Shown here piece by piece: positions 1-6,795 of a DNA stretch of 14,579 nucleotides. The notes beneath the pieces are model-generated. The model was not told the origin of the DNA and searched no databases. It saw only the letters and a list, made by a program, of their open reading frames with translations. Position 1 is the stretch's first letter. Every line of letters begins with the position of its first letter. Source of the stretch: an uncultured Ruminococcus sp. (GTDB lineage: Bacteria; Bacillota; Clostridia; Oscillospirales; Ruminococcaceae); the NCBI GenBank assembly GCA_947177345.1, contig CAMWUB010000012.1, positions 1 through 14,579 on the forward strand. Reading direction: 5' to 3'. A program made the translations under genes and the position numbers.

Positions 1-137
1 TAATTACATTTAGTTAATATGCACAAATTTTCACCATAAAATTCAGCAATATGCAAAATTGATAATTTTTTACCTTTATAACGCCTTAAACTTCAGATGA
101 GAATATAAATATTTTTTATGAAATATATAAAATACCC

Positions 138-166
138 TTGCAATTTTTAAAAAAATATGTTATTAT
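138..166 (+). promoter_or_regulatory. Sigma-A promoter with extended -10 for the first gene
   Basis: The -35 is TTGCAA at 138-143 and the -10 is TATTAT at 161-166, separated by 17 nt. A TGT triplet at 158-160 gives an extended -10. The start of transcription would fall near 172-174, about 130 nt before the chosen ATG at 304. The remaining upstream DNA (1-137) is very AT-rich and holds no gene that I can support. Confidence 0.7.
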
Positions 167-172
167 AAAATA

Positions 173-303
173 GCATGGGGAATAGTTATTATTATGTATA
201 TAATAAAAATGTTTCTTTATCAGATTCTCCGTATCTTACACAGCACGGGAACAGGTTTATTTTACTATTCCGACTAAAATTCTACATAAAGGAGGAGCTT
301 TTT
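173..303 (+). other. Leader of about 130 nt upstream of the small membrane protein gene
   Basis: This stretch lies between the predicted transcription start and the ATG at 304. Two exactly complementary 8-mers, GGAATAGT at 179-186 and ACTATTCC at 264-271, could pair over a loop of about 77 nt. No riboswitch or terminator is recognisable. The stretch is also open in frame with the downstream gene from an ATG at 175, which sits almost on the predicted transcript start. I treat it as untranslated because the strong ribosome site AAAGGAGGAG (288-297 region) serves the ATG at 304. Confidence 0.4.
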
Positions 304-837
304 ATGAAACTACTGCTAAATAATATTGAAGATGCTGTTGACCAGAAATATCTCGTGACAAAAACTCTCAAGAATCAGGCTGAAGCAGGTACGGTAATTC
401 ACATCATGGGTGCACAGACCGCCAACGATGGCGTAACTATAAATTACCGTGTGACAAAAACAGGTCAGGATTATTCCTGTAAATTCGCTGATATAAAACA
501 GTTCTCAAAATGGGCAAGTTCAGATAACTTTCTGGCACGTTATCAGGACAACCTGACACCCTATGATATAAAGCAGTATATAAAAGTATGTGATACATCT
601 TTCATGGGTTCAGGTGGAATACCTATTCTTGCAAGCATAGGCGTTATACTTATAGCACTTATAATCATGTGCATAGCAGGTGCGATACAGTGGTGGCAGT
701 TACTTATAGGTGTTATATGTGTGCCGATAATTATCTACTTTGGTGTGACAACATTCTACAAACGCAAAAGAAATAAAGTCATGTCGCAGATATACAGTAA
801 AGTAAGTTCATCATGGGGCGGAGTCGTCATCCGGTGA
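304..837 (+). CDS. Small two-helix membrane protein, unknown function
   Basis: I do not recognise this 177-residue protein. The N-terminal ~100 residues are soluble and mixed polar, without a signal peptide or known motif. Two hydrophobic helices follow at about 106-127 and 129-150, separated by a tight turn with a WW pair (130-131). After them comes a basic stretch (FYKRKRNK, 151-158), then a Ser-rich tail. The positive-inside rule suggests that both ends are cytoplasmic and the helices form a hairpin. The start is ATG 304, because AAAGGAGGAG lies 7 nt upstream; an in-frame ATG at 175 would add 43 residues but has no ribosome site. The gene is a single-gene unit with its own promoter and terminator, so its neighbours give no hint of its role. 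Confidence 0.75.
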   Translation: MKLLLNNIEDAVDQKYLVTKTLKNQAEAGTVIHIMGAQTANDGVTINYRVTKTGQDYSCKFADIKQFSKWASSDNFLARYQDNLTPYDIKQYIKVCDTSFMGSGGIPILASIGVILIALIIMCIAGAIQWWQLLIGVICVPIIIYFGVTTFYKRKRNKVMSQIYSKVSSSWGGVVIR

Positions 838-849
838 AAACGTTATCAG

Positions 850-878
850 ACGCTTTTCAGAAATGGAAGGCGTTTTTC
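850..878 (+). terminator. Rho-independent terminator of the first gene
   Basis: The 9-bp stem is ACGCTTTTC (850-858) with GGAAGGCGT (865-873), including two G-U pairs, around a 6-nt loop. A run of five T follows at 873-877. It begins 13 nt after the stop codon. Confidence 0.6.
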
Positions 879-944
879 GTTATGCATACAAACATAAATA
901 ATACAATATAAATAAATCAATAATAATTATAAGGAGCTTTTATA

Positions 945-2309
945 ATGGGAAAATATTTCGGTACAGACGGCTTCAGAGGTACAGCAAATGAAAATCTCAC
1001 CGCTGAACACGCTTATAAAGTCGGCAGGTTCCTCGGCTGGTACTACGGGGAAATCAGAAGAAAAAACGGTGACGATTCCGCACCAAGAATAATAATCGGC
1101 AAAGATACAAGACGTTCAAGTTATATGTTTGAATACTCACTTGTCGGAGGTCTTACGGCATCGGGGGCAGATGCTTACCTGCTCCACGTTACTACAACAC
1201 CGTCTGTTGCTTACATTGCAAGAGTTGACGGATTTGACTGTGGTATCATGATTTCCGCAAGTCATAACCCTTACTATGATAACGGTCTTAAACTGATAAA
1301 CGGTCAGGGCGAAAAAATGGAAGATGATGTAATAAATCTGATTGAAGACTATCTCGACGGCAAATCAGGTGAAGTGCCATACGCTAAAAACGAAAAAATA
1401 GGACGTTCTGTTGATTATATTTCCGGAAGAAACAGATATATCGGTTATCTTATTTCACTTGGTATGTACTCCTTCAGAGGTATGAAAATAGGTCTCGATT
1501 GTGCCAATGGTTCTTCATGGAATATCGCAAAGGCTGTATTTGATGCCCTCGGTGCGAAAACTTATGTAATAAACGCCTCACCGGACGGAACTAATATAAA
1601 TGATAACGCCGGTTCTACGCATATCGAAGTACTACAGAAATTTGTTACTGAAAATAATCTTGATGCCGGTTTTGCTTATGACGGCGATGCTGACCGCTGT
1701 TTATGTGTCGACGAAAAAGGAAATATTATCACTGGTGACCACATCTTATATATTTACGGACGTTACATGAAAGAACGTGGAAAACTTGTAAATAATACAG
1801 TAGTTGCTACTGTAATGTCAAATTTCGGACTTTTCAAGGCTTTCGACGAAATCGGCATAGATTACGCTAAAACCGCTGTCGGCGACAAATACGTATACGA
1901 ATACATGAAAGAAAATAATTGTTGCCTCGGCGGTGAACAGTCAGGACATATTATATTTTCAAAATATGCCTCTACCGGTGACGGCATTCTTACAAGTCTG
2001 AAGATAATGCAGGCTGTTATGTCGAGTGGCAAGAAACTAAGCGAACTTGCTGAACCTTTCAAGGTATATCCGCAGGTACTGGAAAACGTCCGTGTTAAAG
2101 ATAAATCCGTTGCCATGAGTGACAGCGATGTTTTAAAAGCCGTCGAAAAAGCCTCCGAATCTCTCGGCGATTCCGGCAGAATACTTGTCAGGGAAAGCGG
2201 AACAGAGCCTCTTGTACGTGTCATGGCTGAGGCAGATGACGTTGAAACCTGTCAGAAATATGTAAATGATATTATTACAGTTCTTAAAGAAAAAAATCAC
2301 ATAATTTAA
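945..2309 (+). CDS. glmM: Phosphoglucosamine mutase GlmM
   Basis: GlmM converts glucosamine-6-phosphate to glucosamine-1-phosphate in the cytoplasm, on the path to UDP-GlcNAc, peptidoglycan and teichoic acids. The protein has 454 residues, normal for the family. The N-terminal KYFGTDGFRG is typical of GlmM. The phospho-serine loop ISASHNP is at 103-109 (catalytic Ser likely S106), the Mg2+ loop DGDADR at 246-251, the sugar-binding GGEQSGH at 329-335 and the C-terminal phosphate-binding RESGTEP at 416-422; all key residues are intact. AAGGAG (931-936) lies 8 nt before the ATG. The gene is flanked by terminators, so it seems to be transcribed alone. In many Firmicutes glmM follows cdaA and ybbR/cdaR; those are absent here. 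A possible -10 (TACAAT, 902-907) has no good -35. Confidence 0.97.
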   Translation: MGKYFGTDGFRGTANENLTAEHAYKVGRFLGWYYGEIRRKNGDDSAPRIIIGKDTRRSSYMFEYSLVGGLTASGADAYLLHVTTTPSVAYIARVDGFDCGIMISASHNPYYDNGLKLINGQGEKMEDDVINLIEDYLDGKSGEVPYAKNEKIGRSVDYISGRNRYIGYLISLGMYSFRGMKIGLDCANGSSWNIAKAVFDALGAKTYVINASPDGTNINDNAGSTHIEVLQKFVTENNLDAGFAYDGDADRCLCVDEKGNIITGDHILYIYGRYMKERGKLVNNTVVATVMSNFGLFKAFDEIGIDYAKTAVGDKYVYEYMKENNCCLGGEQSGHIIFSKYASTGDGILTSLKIMQAVMSSGKKLSELAEPFKVYPQVLENVRVKDKSVAMSDSDVLKAVEKASESLGDSGRILVRESGTEPLVRVMAEADDVETCQKYVNDIITVLKEKNHII

Positions 2310-2319
2310 TTGATATTCC

Positions 2320-2353
2320 GCCGGATAGTTATATAATTATCCGGCATTTTTTT
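2320..2353 (+). terminator. Rho-independent terminator of glmM
   Basis: A perfect 8-bp stem, GCCGGATA (2320-2327) with TATCCGGC (2338-2345), closes a 10-nt A/T loop and is followed by seven T (2347-2353). It starts 11 nt after the glmM stop codon. Confidence 0.9.
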
Positions 2354-2431
2354 AATTTTAACAAAAATTTTCCCTTTAATACGCCGGTGTTTGTTGAAAT
2401 ACTTGAAAATATCGGAAATTATTAAAAATTA

Positions 2432-2460
2432 TTGACGTTCTACATTTTAAGTGATATAAT
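2432..2460 (+). promoter_or_regulatory. Near-consensus sigma-A promoter for the Wzz-like gene
   Basis: TTGACG (2432-2437), a 17-nt spacer, TGA (2452-2454) and TATAAT (2455-2460) form a strong extended -10 promoter. Transcription should begin near 2467, which is the first base of a hairpin. Confidence 0.9.
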
Positions 2461-2466
2461 TATCAT

Positions 2467-2483
2467 ATCCGGAAAATCCGGAT
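2467..2483 (+). promoter_or_regulatory. Hairpin at the predicted 5' end of the Wzz-like mRNA
   Basis: ATCCGGA (2467-2473) and TCCGGAT (2477-2483) form a perfect 7-bp stem with an AAA loop. It begins at the predicted transcription start. No T run follows, only ATTAAAAATAT-type sequence, so it is not a terminator. As RNA it would protect the 5' end; as DNA it is a dyad that a repressor could bind. Its function is not known. Confidence 0.6.
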
Positions 2484-2519
2484 TAAAAATATATTTCTTA
2501 TAGAAAAATGGAGGAAACA

Positions 2520-4025
2520 ATGGATAACCAAAAAGAACACAACCTTAACATTACCCTACAGAACGAAGAGGAAAAAGACGACGTTATTATATCAATCGGT
2601 ACAATTTTCAGAAAATTAAAAAAATATCTTCTGATATGGATTGTCGTTGCAGTGATAGCATTTGTTGCTGTATTAGGTAGTATATCTTTCACGACTATAC
2701 ACCGTAAACCAGCCCTTAAAGCACTTGTTAGCTTTACATTCGACGGTATTGAAAAAGGTCATGACCCTGCCGGACAGGATTTCAATAAAGAAATGATTAA
2801 AAATCCGATAGTTATTGAAAGAGCTCTTACTAATCTTGGAATGCCACTCGAAGAACTCGATAATATCCGAAACGGCATAAGTATAGATGGTCTTATTCCT
2901 GCTGACGCTATGGATAAGATACTGACATACAAAAACGTATATGAAAACGCTAACAGTAATAATCTTCAGGCTGCACAGGCGATGCTCGGAGTAACTTATT
3001 TTCCTACTGAATATACAGTAACTTTCAATTATTCCGGAACATCTTTCAGCAGAAATACCGCCGTTGAAGTAATAAATAACATACTCGAGGAATTTAAAAG
3101 ATATTTCTTTGAAATTTACGGCTATAATGAAAGTCTTGGCAATTCTGTTTCTGCTCTTGATATTTCCAGCTATGACTATTCAGAAGCCATTGAAGTTCTT
3201 GAAAATTCCCTCAATACAATGAGCACATATCTAAGACAGCTTTCAAGAGAAGATAAAACACGTTTCCGTTCTTCAGTAACCGGTTATACATTTGACGACT
3301 TATATCAATCAATTGATACTATCAAATCTATTGACCTTGATAAAATATCGTCATATGTAAATGTAAACAATCTCACTAAGGACAGGGACGCTTCAATAGC
3401 CTACTATGAATACAGAATAAATACACTCACAAGACGTAAAACTTCTATTGAAGAACAGCTTGTATCTGTAAGGGATTCCATAAAATCTTACGAAAAAGAC
3501 CAGATTATTATTTTCGGTAATGGTACAGACGGTACAGATACACAATCCACACAGACATCACAGCAGTATGATGACATGATTGCACAGAAACTTAATCTTA
3601 CAAATGAACTCGCTACAACCAAACAGAATATAAACTATTATAAGGAAAGAAGCGAAGCATTAAAAGAAGATTCTTCAAATGATGAGAAGAAAATACAACA
3701 GGTTGACAAGCAGTTAGATGACGTAAACAATAAAGTAATAGATATGATTGAATCTGTAAAACTTACTGCTGACGATTACTATGAAAATGTAACTTTCCAG
3801 AACGCTTATAATGTACTTGTTCCGGCATCTAATTCAATGAGTTCAACAATAAGTGTAATAAAGAGCAATATAAAAATACCACTTGTTCTTGCTGAAGGTG
3901 CTGTATTTGCATTATATTTCTTGATTGCTTTAATTGAAGCTATAAGAGCTGATTCTTCTGAAAGAAAAAAGAAAAAAGCTTCTGAACAGGAGAGTTTTTC
4001 AGGTGAATTAGCTGAAAATATATGA
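2520..4025 (+). CDS. Wzz-like chain-length determinant / polysaccharide co-polymerase family protein
   Basis: The layout of this 501-residue membrane protein matches Wzz-type co-polymerases, which set polymer length in surface polysaccharide assembly. An acidic cytoplasmic N-terminus is followed by TM1 at about 36-58, a large outer domain of about 390 residues, TM2 at about 454-474 and a Lys-rich cytoplasmic tail (RKKKK, 482-486). The outer domain is rich in heptad-like helices, mainly 285-328 and 350-415, split by a Gly/Thr/Gln-rich low-complexity stretch at 334-349. The classic proline-rich motif before TM2 is only hinted at (VPAS 434-437, KIP 452-454). There is no kinase domain. I start at ATG 2520 because GGAGG (2510-2514) sits just upstream; an in-frame ATG at 2508 would lie across that site. 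The family call rests on topology and weak motif resemblance. No glycosyltransferase, flippase or kinase gene is adjacent. Confidence 0.65.
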   Translation: MDNQKEHNLNITLQNEEEKDDVIISIGTIFRKLKKYLLIWIVVAVIAFVAVLGSISFTTIHRKPALKALVSFTFDGIEKGHDPAGQDFNKEMIKNPIVIERALTNLGMPLEELDNIRNGISIDGLIPADAMDKILTYKNVYENANSNNLQAAQAMLGVTYFPTEYTVTFNYSGTSFSRNTAVEVINNILEEFKRYFFEIYGYNESLGNSVSALDISSYDYSEAIEVLENSLNTMSTYLRQLSREDKTRFRSSVTGYTFDDLYQSIDTIKSIDLDKISSYVNVNNLTKDRDASIAYYEYRINTLTRRKTSIEEQLVSVRDSIKSYEKDQIIIFGNGTDGTDTQSTQTSQQYDDMIAQKLNLTNELATTKQNINYYKERSEALKEDSSNDEKKIQQVDKQLDDVNNKVIDMIESVKLTADDYYENVTFQNAYNVLVPASNSMSSTISVIKSNIKIPLVLAEGAVFALYFLIALIEAIRADSSERKKKKASEQESFSGELAENI

Positions 4026-4047
4026 AATAAACCCGAATAAAATATTA

Positions 4048-4083
4048 TATCCTCCGTGCAGAATCACACGGGGGATAATTTTG
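4048..4083 (+). terminator. Hairpin after the Wzz-like gene, weak terminator or attenuator
   Basis: An 11-bp stem, TATCCTCCGTG (4048-4058) with CACGGGGGATA (4067-4077) and one T-G wobble, closes an 8-nt loop. Only four T follow (4079-4082), so termination is probably incomplete. No good promoter is visible between here and potA at 4120. Confidence 0.6.
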
Positions 4084-4119
4084 AGTTATTAAATTTTAAA
4101 ACCGAAAGGACTTTGATAA

Positions 4120-5166
4120 ATGGAAAATATTATAAATTTAAAAAATATAGTCGTCGAATTTGAAGACGGTGAAAGAATACTCAAAAATATAAATCTGGAT
4201 ATTAAAGACAAGGAATTTGTTACATTTTTAGGTCCTTCCGGTTGCGGAAAAACAACCACTTTACGTATTATAGGCGGATTTCTTGAGCAGACAAGCGGAG
4301 ATGTATTTTTTGAGGGAAAATGTATAAATGGTCTGCCACCTCATAAAAGAAATGTCAATACTGTATTTCAGAGATACGCATTATTTCCGCACCTTAATGT
4401 ATATGAAAATATAGCTTTCGGATTACGTGTGAAAAAAGTTCCGGAAAAGGAAATACTCAAACGTGTAGGCGAAATGCTTGAAATGGTTAATCTTATGGGC
4501 TTTGAAAAACGTTCAGTCAACAGACTTTCCGGCGGTCAGCAACAACGTGTTGCTATCGCAAGGGCGTTGGTAAATCACCCGAAAGTCCTGCTCCTTGACG
4601 AACCTTTAGGAGCTTTAGACCTTAAACTTCGTAAGGAAATGCAGATTGAATTAAGAAAAATCCAGCAGGAGCTTGAATTGACTTTCGTATATGTCACGCA
4701 TGACCAGGAAGAAGCCCTTACTATGAGTGACAACATTGTTGTAATGAATAACGGTTACATACAGCAGATAGGCTCACCGACGGACATCTACAATGAACCG
4801 GTAAACGCTTTTGTAGCGGATTTCATAGGCGAAAGTAATATAATAAACGGTTCTATGCCGGAAGACTGTGTTGTTGAATTTGCCGGAAAACGTTTCCGTT
4901 GTGTCGACAAGGGATTCTCACCGGACGAAACTGTAGATGTTGTTATACGTCCGGAAGATGTAAAAATTATTCCGGCAGAAAAGGCACAGCTTACAGGAAA
5001 AGTTGAATCTGTAGTATTCAAGGGCGTACACTATGAAATGTCAGTCGACAGCGTAGACAACAACTGGATTATCCATTCAACTAAAGCCTGTCCGGTAGGT
5101 TCTATGATTGGCATGACTTTTGACCCTGACGACATTCATATTATGAAGAAATCGGAGGTGGATTAA
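4120..5166 (+). CDS. potA: Spermidine/putrescine ABC transporter ATPase PotA
   Basis: PotA is the cytoplasmic ATPase that drives polyamine import by the PotABCD complex. All ABC motifs are intact in this 348-residue protein: Walker A GPSGCGKTT at 38-46, Q-loop Q84 in FQRYALFPH, signature LSGGQQQR at 136-143, Walker B VLLLDEPL at 157-164 and switch His at H194 in YVTHDQEEA. The C-terminal ~110 residues (from about 240) form the TOBE-type domain of the PotA/MalK/CysA group, with VVIRPEDVKI at 275-284. GAAAGGA (4104-4110) serves the ATG. Polyamine specificity is inferred from PotD-type and PotB/C-type genes that follow directly (2-nt gap to potB). No XRE/cupin regulator, often found beside such operons, is present. 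Confidence 0.95.
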   Translation: MENIINLKNIVVEFEDGERILKNINLDIKDKEFVTFLGPSGCGKTTTLRIIGGFLEQTSGDVFFEGKCINGLPPHKRNVNTVFQRYALFPHLNVYENIAFGLRVKKVPEKEILKRVGEMLEMVNLMGFEKRSVNRLSGGQQQRVAIARALVNHPKVLLLDEPLGALDLKLRKEMQIELRKIQQELELTFVYVTHDQEEALTMSDNIVVMNNGYIQQIGSPTDIYNEPVNAFVADFIGESNIINGSMPEDCVVEFAGKRFRCVDKGFSPDETVDVVIRPEDVKIIPAEKAQLTGKVESVVFKGVHYEMSVDSVDNNWIIHSTKACPVGSMIGMTFDPDDIHIMKKSEVD

Positions 5167-5168
5167 TC

Positions 5169-5975
5169 ATGAAACTTAAATATTTTTCTGCTCCGTACCT
5201 CGTATGGATGGTTATATTTATTGTAGTACCGCTTTTAATGATAGTCTACTTTGCGTTCACTACCGACGACGGAAATTTAACTATAAAATACATATCCGAT
5301 GTAGGTCAGTACGCTAATATATTTGTACGTTCTATATGGTTATCGCTTATCGCAACGGCAGTTTGTCTCGTGATAGCCTATCCGGTAGCGTTTATACTTT
5401 CACGCATGGACAAACACAAACAAGGTACAATGCTTATGATTGTGATGCTCCCTATGTGGATGAATTTCCTGCTCCGTACTTATGCATGGATGACCATTTT
5501 AGGCAACAACGGCATAATAAATCACTTACTTAATTTAGTCGGTCTCGATTCCGTGAAACTTATAAATACATCTGGTGCGGTAGTTCTCGGCATGGTATAT
5601 AACTATCTGCCATTCATGATTCTGCCGTTATATTCCGTAATGGAAAAAATAGACAAGTCACTGTTTGAAGCCTCCGCTGATTTAGGTTGTAATTCGTTAT
5701 CTACACTGATACGTGTGGTTATACCGTTAAGTGCTCCCGGGATTACTTCCGGAATTACTATGGTATTTGTACCGGCTATTTCCACATTCATTATTTCCCG
5801 TATGCTCGGCGGTGGTTCGAATCTCCTTATCGGTGACTTAATAGAAATGCAGTTCCTCGGAAACGCCTACAATCCGCATTTAGGAGCAGCTATTTCACTC
5901 GTACTTATGGTGATTATCCTTGTCATAATGACAGTAATGAACCAGTTTGACCCCGATGAGCAGGTTCTTATGTAA
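5169..5975 (+). CDS. potB: Spermidine/putrescine ABC transporter permease PotB
   Basis: This is one of the two membrane subunits of the polyamine importer. It has 268 residues and about six hydrophobic helices (for example 8-30, 54-78, 86-110, 134-156, 190-211 and 240-257). The EAA loop that couples to the ATPase is at 167-191, reading EASADLGCNSLSTLIRVVIP with the conserved Gly at 173. The N-terminal SAPYLVWMVIFIVVPL is typical of PotB-type permeases. GGAGG (5155-5159), inside the end of potA, lies 9 nt before the ATG. The stop codon overlaps the ribosome site of potC, which suggests translational coupling. Confidence 0.93.
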   Translation: MKLKYFSAPYLVWMVIFIVVPLLMIVYFAFTTDDGNLTIKYISDVGQYANIFVRSIWLSLIATAVCLVIAYPVAFILSRMDKHKQGTMLMIVMLPMWMNFLLRTYAWMTILGNNGIINHLLNLVGLDSVKLINTSGAVVLGMVYNYLPFMILPLYSVMEKIDKSLFEASADLGCNSLSTLIRVVIPLSAPGITSGITMVFVPAISTFIISRMLGGGSNLLIGDLIEMQFLGNAYNPHLGAAISLVLMVIILVIMTVMNQFDPDEQVLM

Positions 5976-5988
5976 AGGAGGCGTTATA

Positions 5989-6795
5989 TTGAAAAAACTC
6001 GGTAAAATATATCTGATACTTGTATTACTGTTTCTGTATGTGCCTATCTTCGTACTTATAGTGTTTTCTTTCAACGAGACCAAAAGCCGAAGCGTTTTCA
6101 GCGGATTCACGCTTGACTGGTATAAAAGACTTTTCCATAACAGGATTATTATTTCCTCACTCGTGAATACAATTATTATAGCAGTCGTGGCGAGTATAGT
6201 ATCAACTGTCCTCGGTACTCTTGCGGCGATAGGTATACACCATATGAAAAAAGTCCCTAAAGCAGTTGTCATGAATATAACCAATATGCCTATTATCAAT
6301 CCGGAAATAGTAACCGGTGTATCGCTTATGCTTTTATTTGTATTCTTTGCGGCAAGAATGAGTTTTGAATTTGGCTTTATAACGTTGATTATCGCACATA
6401 TAACATTTGATGTTCCGTATGTTATTCTTAACGTTATGCCTAAATTCAATCAGATGAATCCGCATATTTTCGAGGCGGCACAGGATTTAGGTTGCAGTCC
6501 GGTGAGTGCTTTCAGAAAAGTAGTTCTGCCGGAAATTATGCCGGGTGTTATAAGTGGTTTTCTTATGTCCTTTACATATTCCCTTGACGATTTTGTAGTA
6601 AGTTACTTTACAAGCGGTTCAACATCTCAGACACTTCCTATAACTATATATTCCATGACACGCCGGAAAGTCTCTCCGGAAATAAATGCACTTTCTACAC
6701 TTATTTTCATTGCGGTTGTTATAATCCTGATAGTAAAGAACATTATTGAAACAAAATCCGCAAAGAAAAACGGTTCATACAGGGAGGGCTTATGA
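5989..6795 (+). CDS. potC: Spermidine/putrescine ABC transporter permease PotC, TTG start
   Basis: This is the second membrane subunit of the importer, 268 residues from the TTG at 5989. I chose that start because AAAGGAGG (5974-5981) lies 7 nt upstream and the protein then begins MKKLGKIYLILVLLFLYVP, a normal PotC N-terminus. The upstream in-frame ATG at 5947 lies inside potB and has no ribosome site. The EAA loop is at 162-187 (EAAQDLGCSPVSAFRKVVLP). LDDFVVSYFTSG (199-210) is a typical PotC segment. There are about six helices, the last at 236-253. The stop TGA overlaps the ATG of potD by 4 nt (ATGA), so the two are translationally coupled. Confidence 0.94.
   Translation: MKKLGKIYLILVLLFLYVPIFVLIVFSFNETKSRSVFSGFTLDWYKRLFHNRIIISSLVNTIIIAVVASIVSTVLGTLAAIGIHHMKKVPKAVVMNITNMPIINPEIVTGVSLMLLFVFFAARMSFEFGFITLIIAHITFDVPYVILNVMPKFNQMNPHIFEAAQDLGCSPVSAFRKVVLPEIMPGVISGFLMSFTYSLDDFVVSYFTSGSTSQTLPITIYSMTRRKVSPEINALSTLIFIAVVIILIVKNIIETKSAKKNGSYREGL

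Noticed and set aside
55..73. AAAATT-GAT-AATTTT hairpin followed by T near the window start
   Set aside because: The stem contains only A/T pairs and is too weak to count as a terminator; such palindromes are common in AT-rich DNA.
1862..2224. Open frame of 120 codons on the - strand
   Set aside because: It lies wholly inside glmM, whose motifs and ribosome site are clear; it has no ribosome site of its own and a biased composition typical of an antisense shadow.
2508..2519. Upstream ATG for the Wzz-like gene
   Set aside because: The GGAGG needed for translation overlaps this codon and is placed correctly for the ATG at 2520.
5947..5988. Upstream ATG start for potC
   Set aside because: It would lie inside potB without a ribosome site; the TTG at 5989 has AAAGGAGG at the right distance and gives a normal PotC N-terminus.
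5895..6449. Open frame of 184 codons on the - strand across potB/potC
   Set aside because: Its hydrophobic look comes from the complementary strand of permease genes; no ribosome site, no family motif, and potB and potC are unambiguous.
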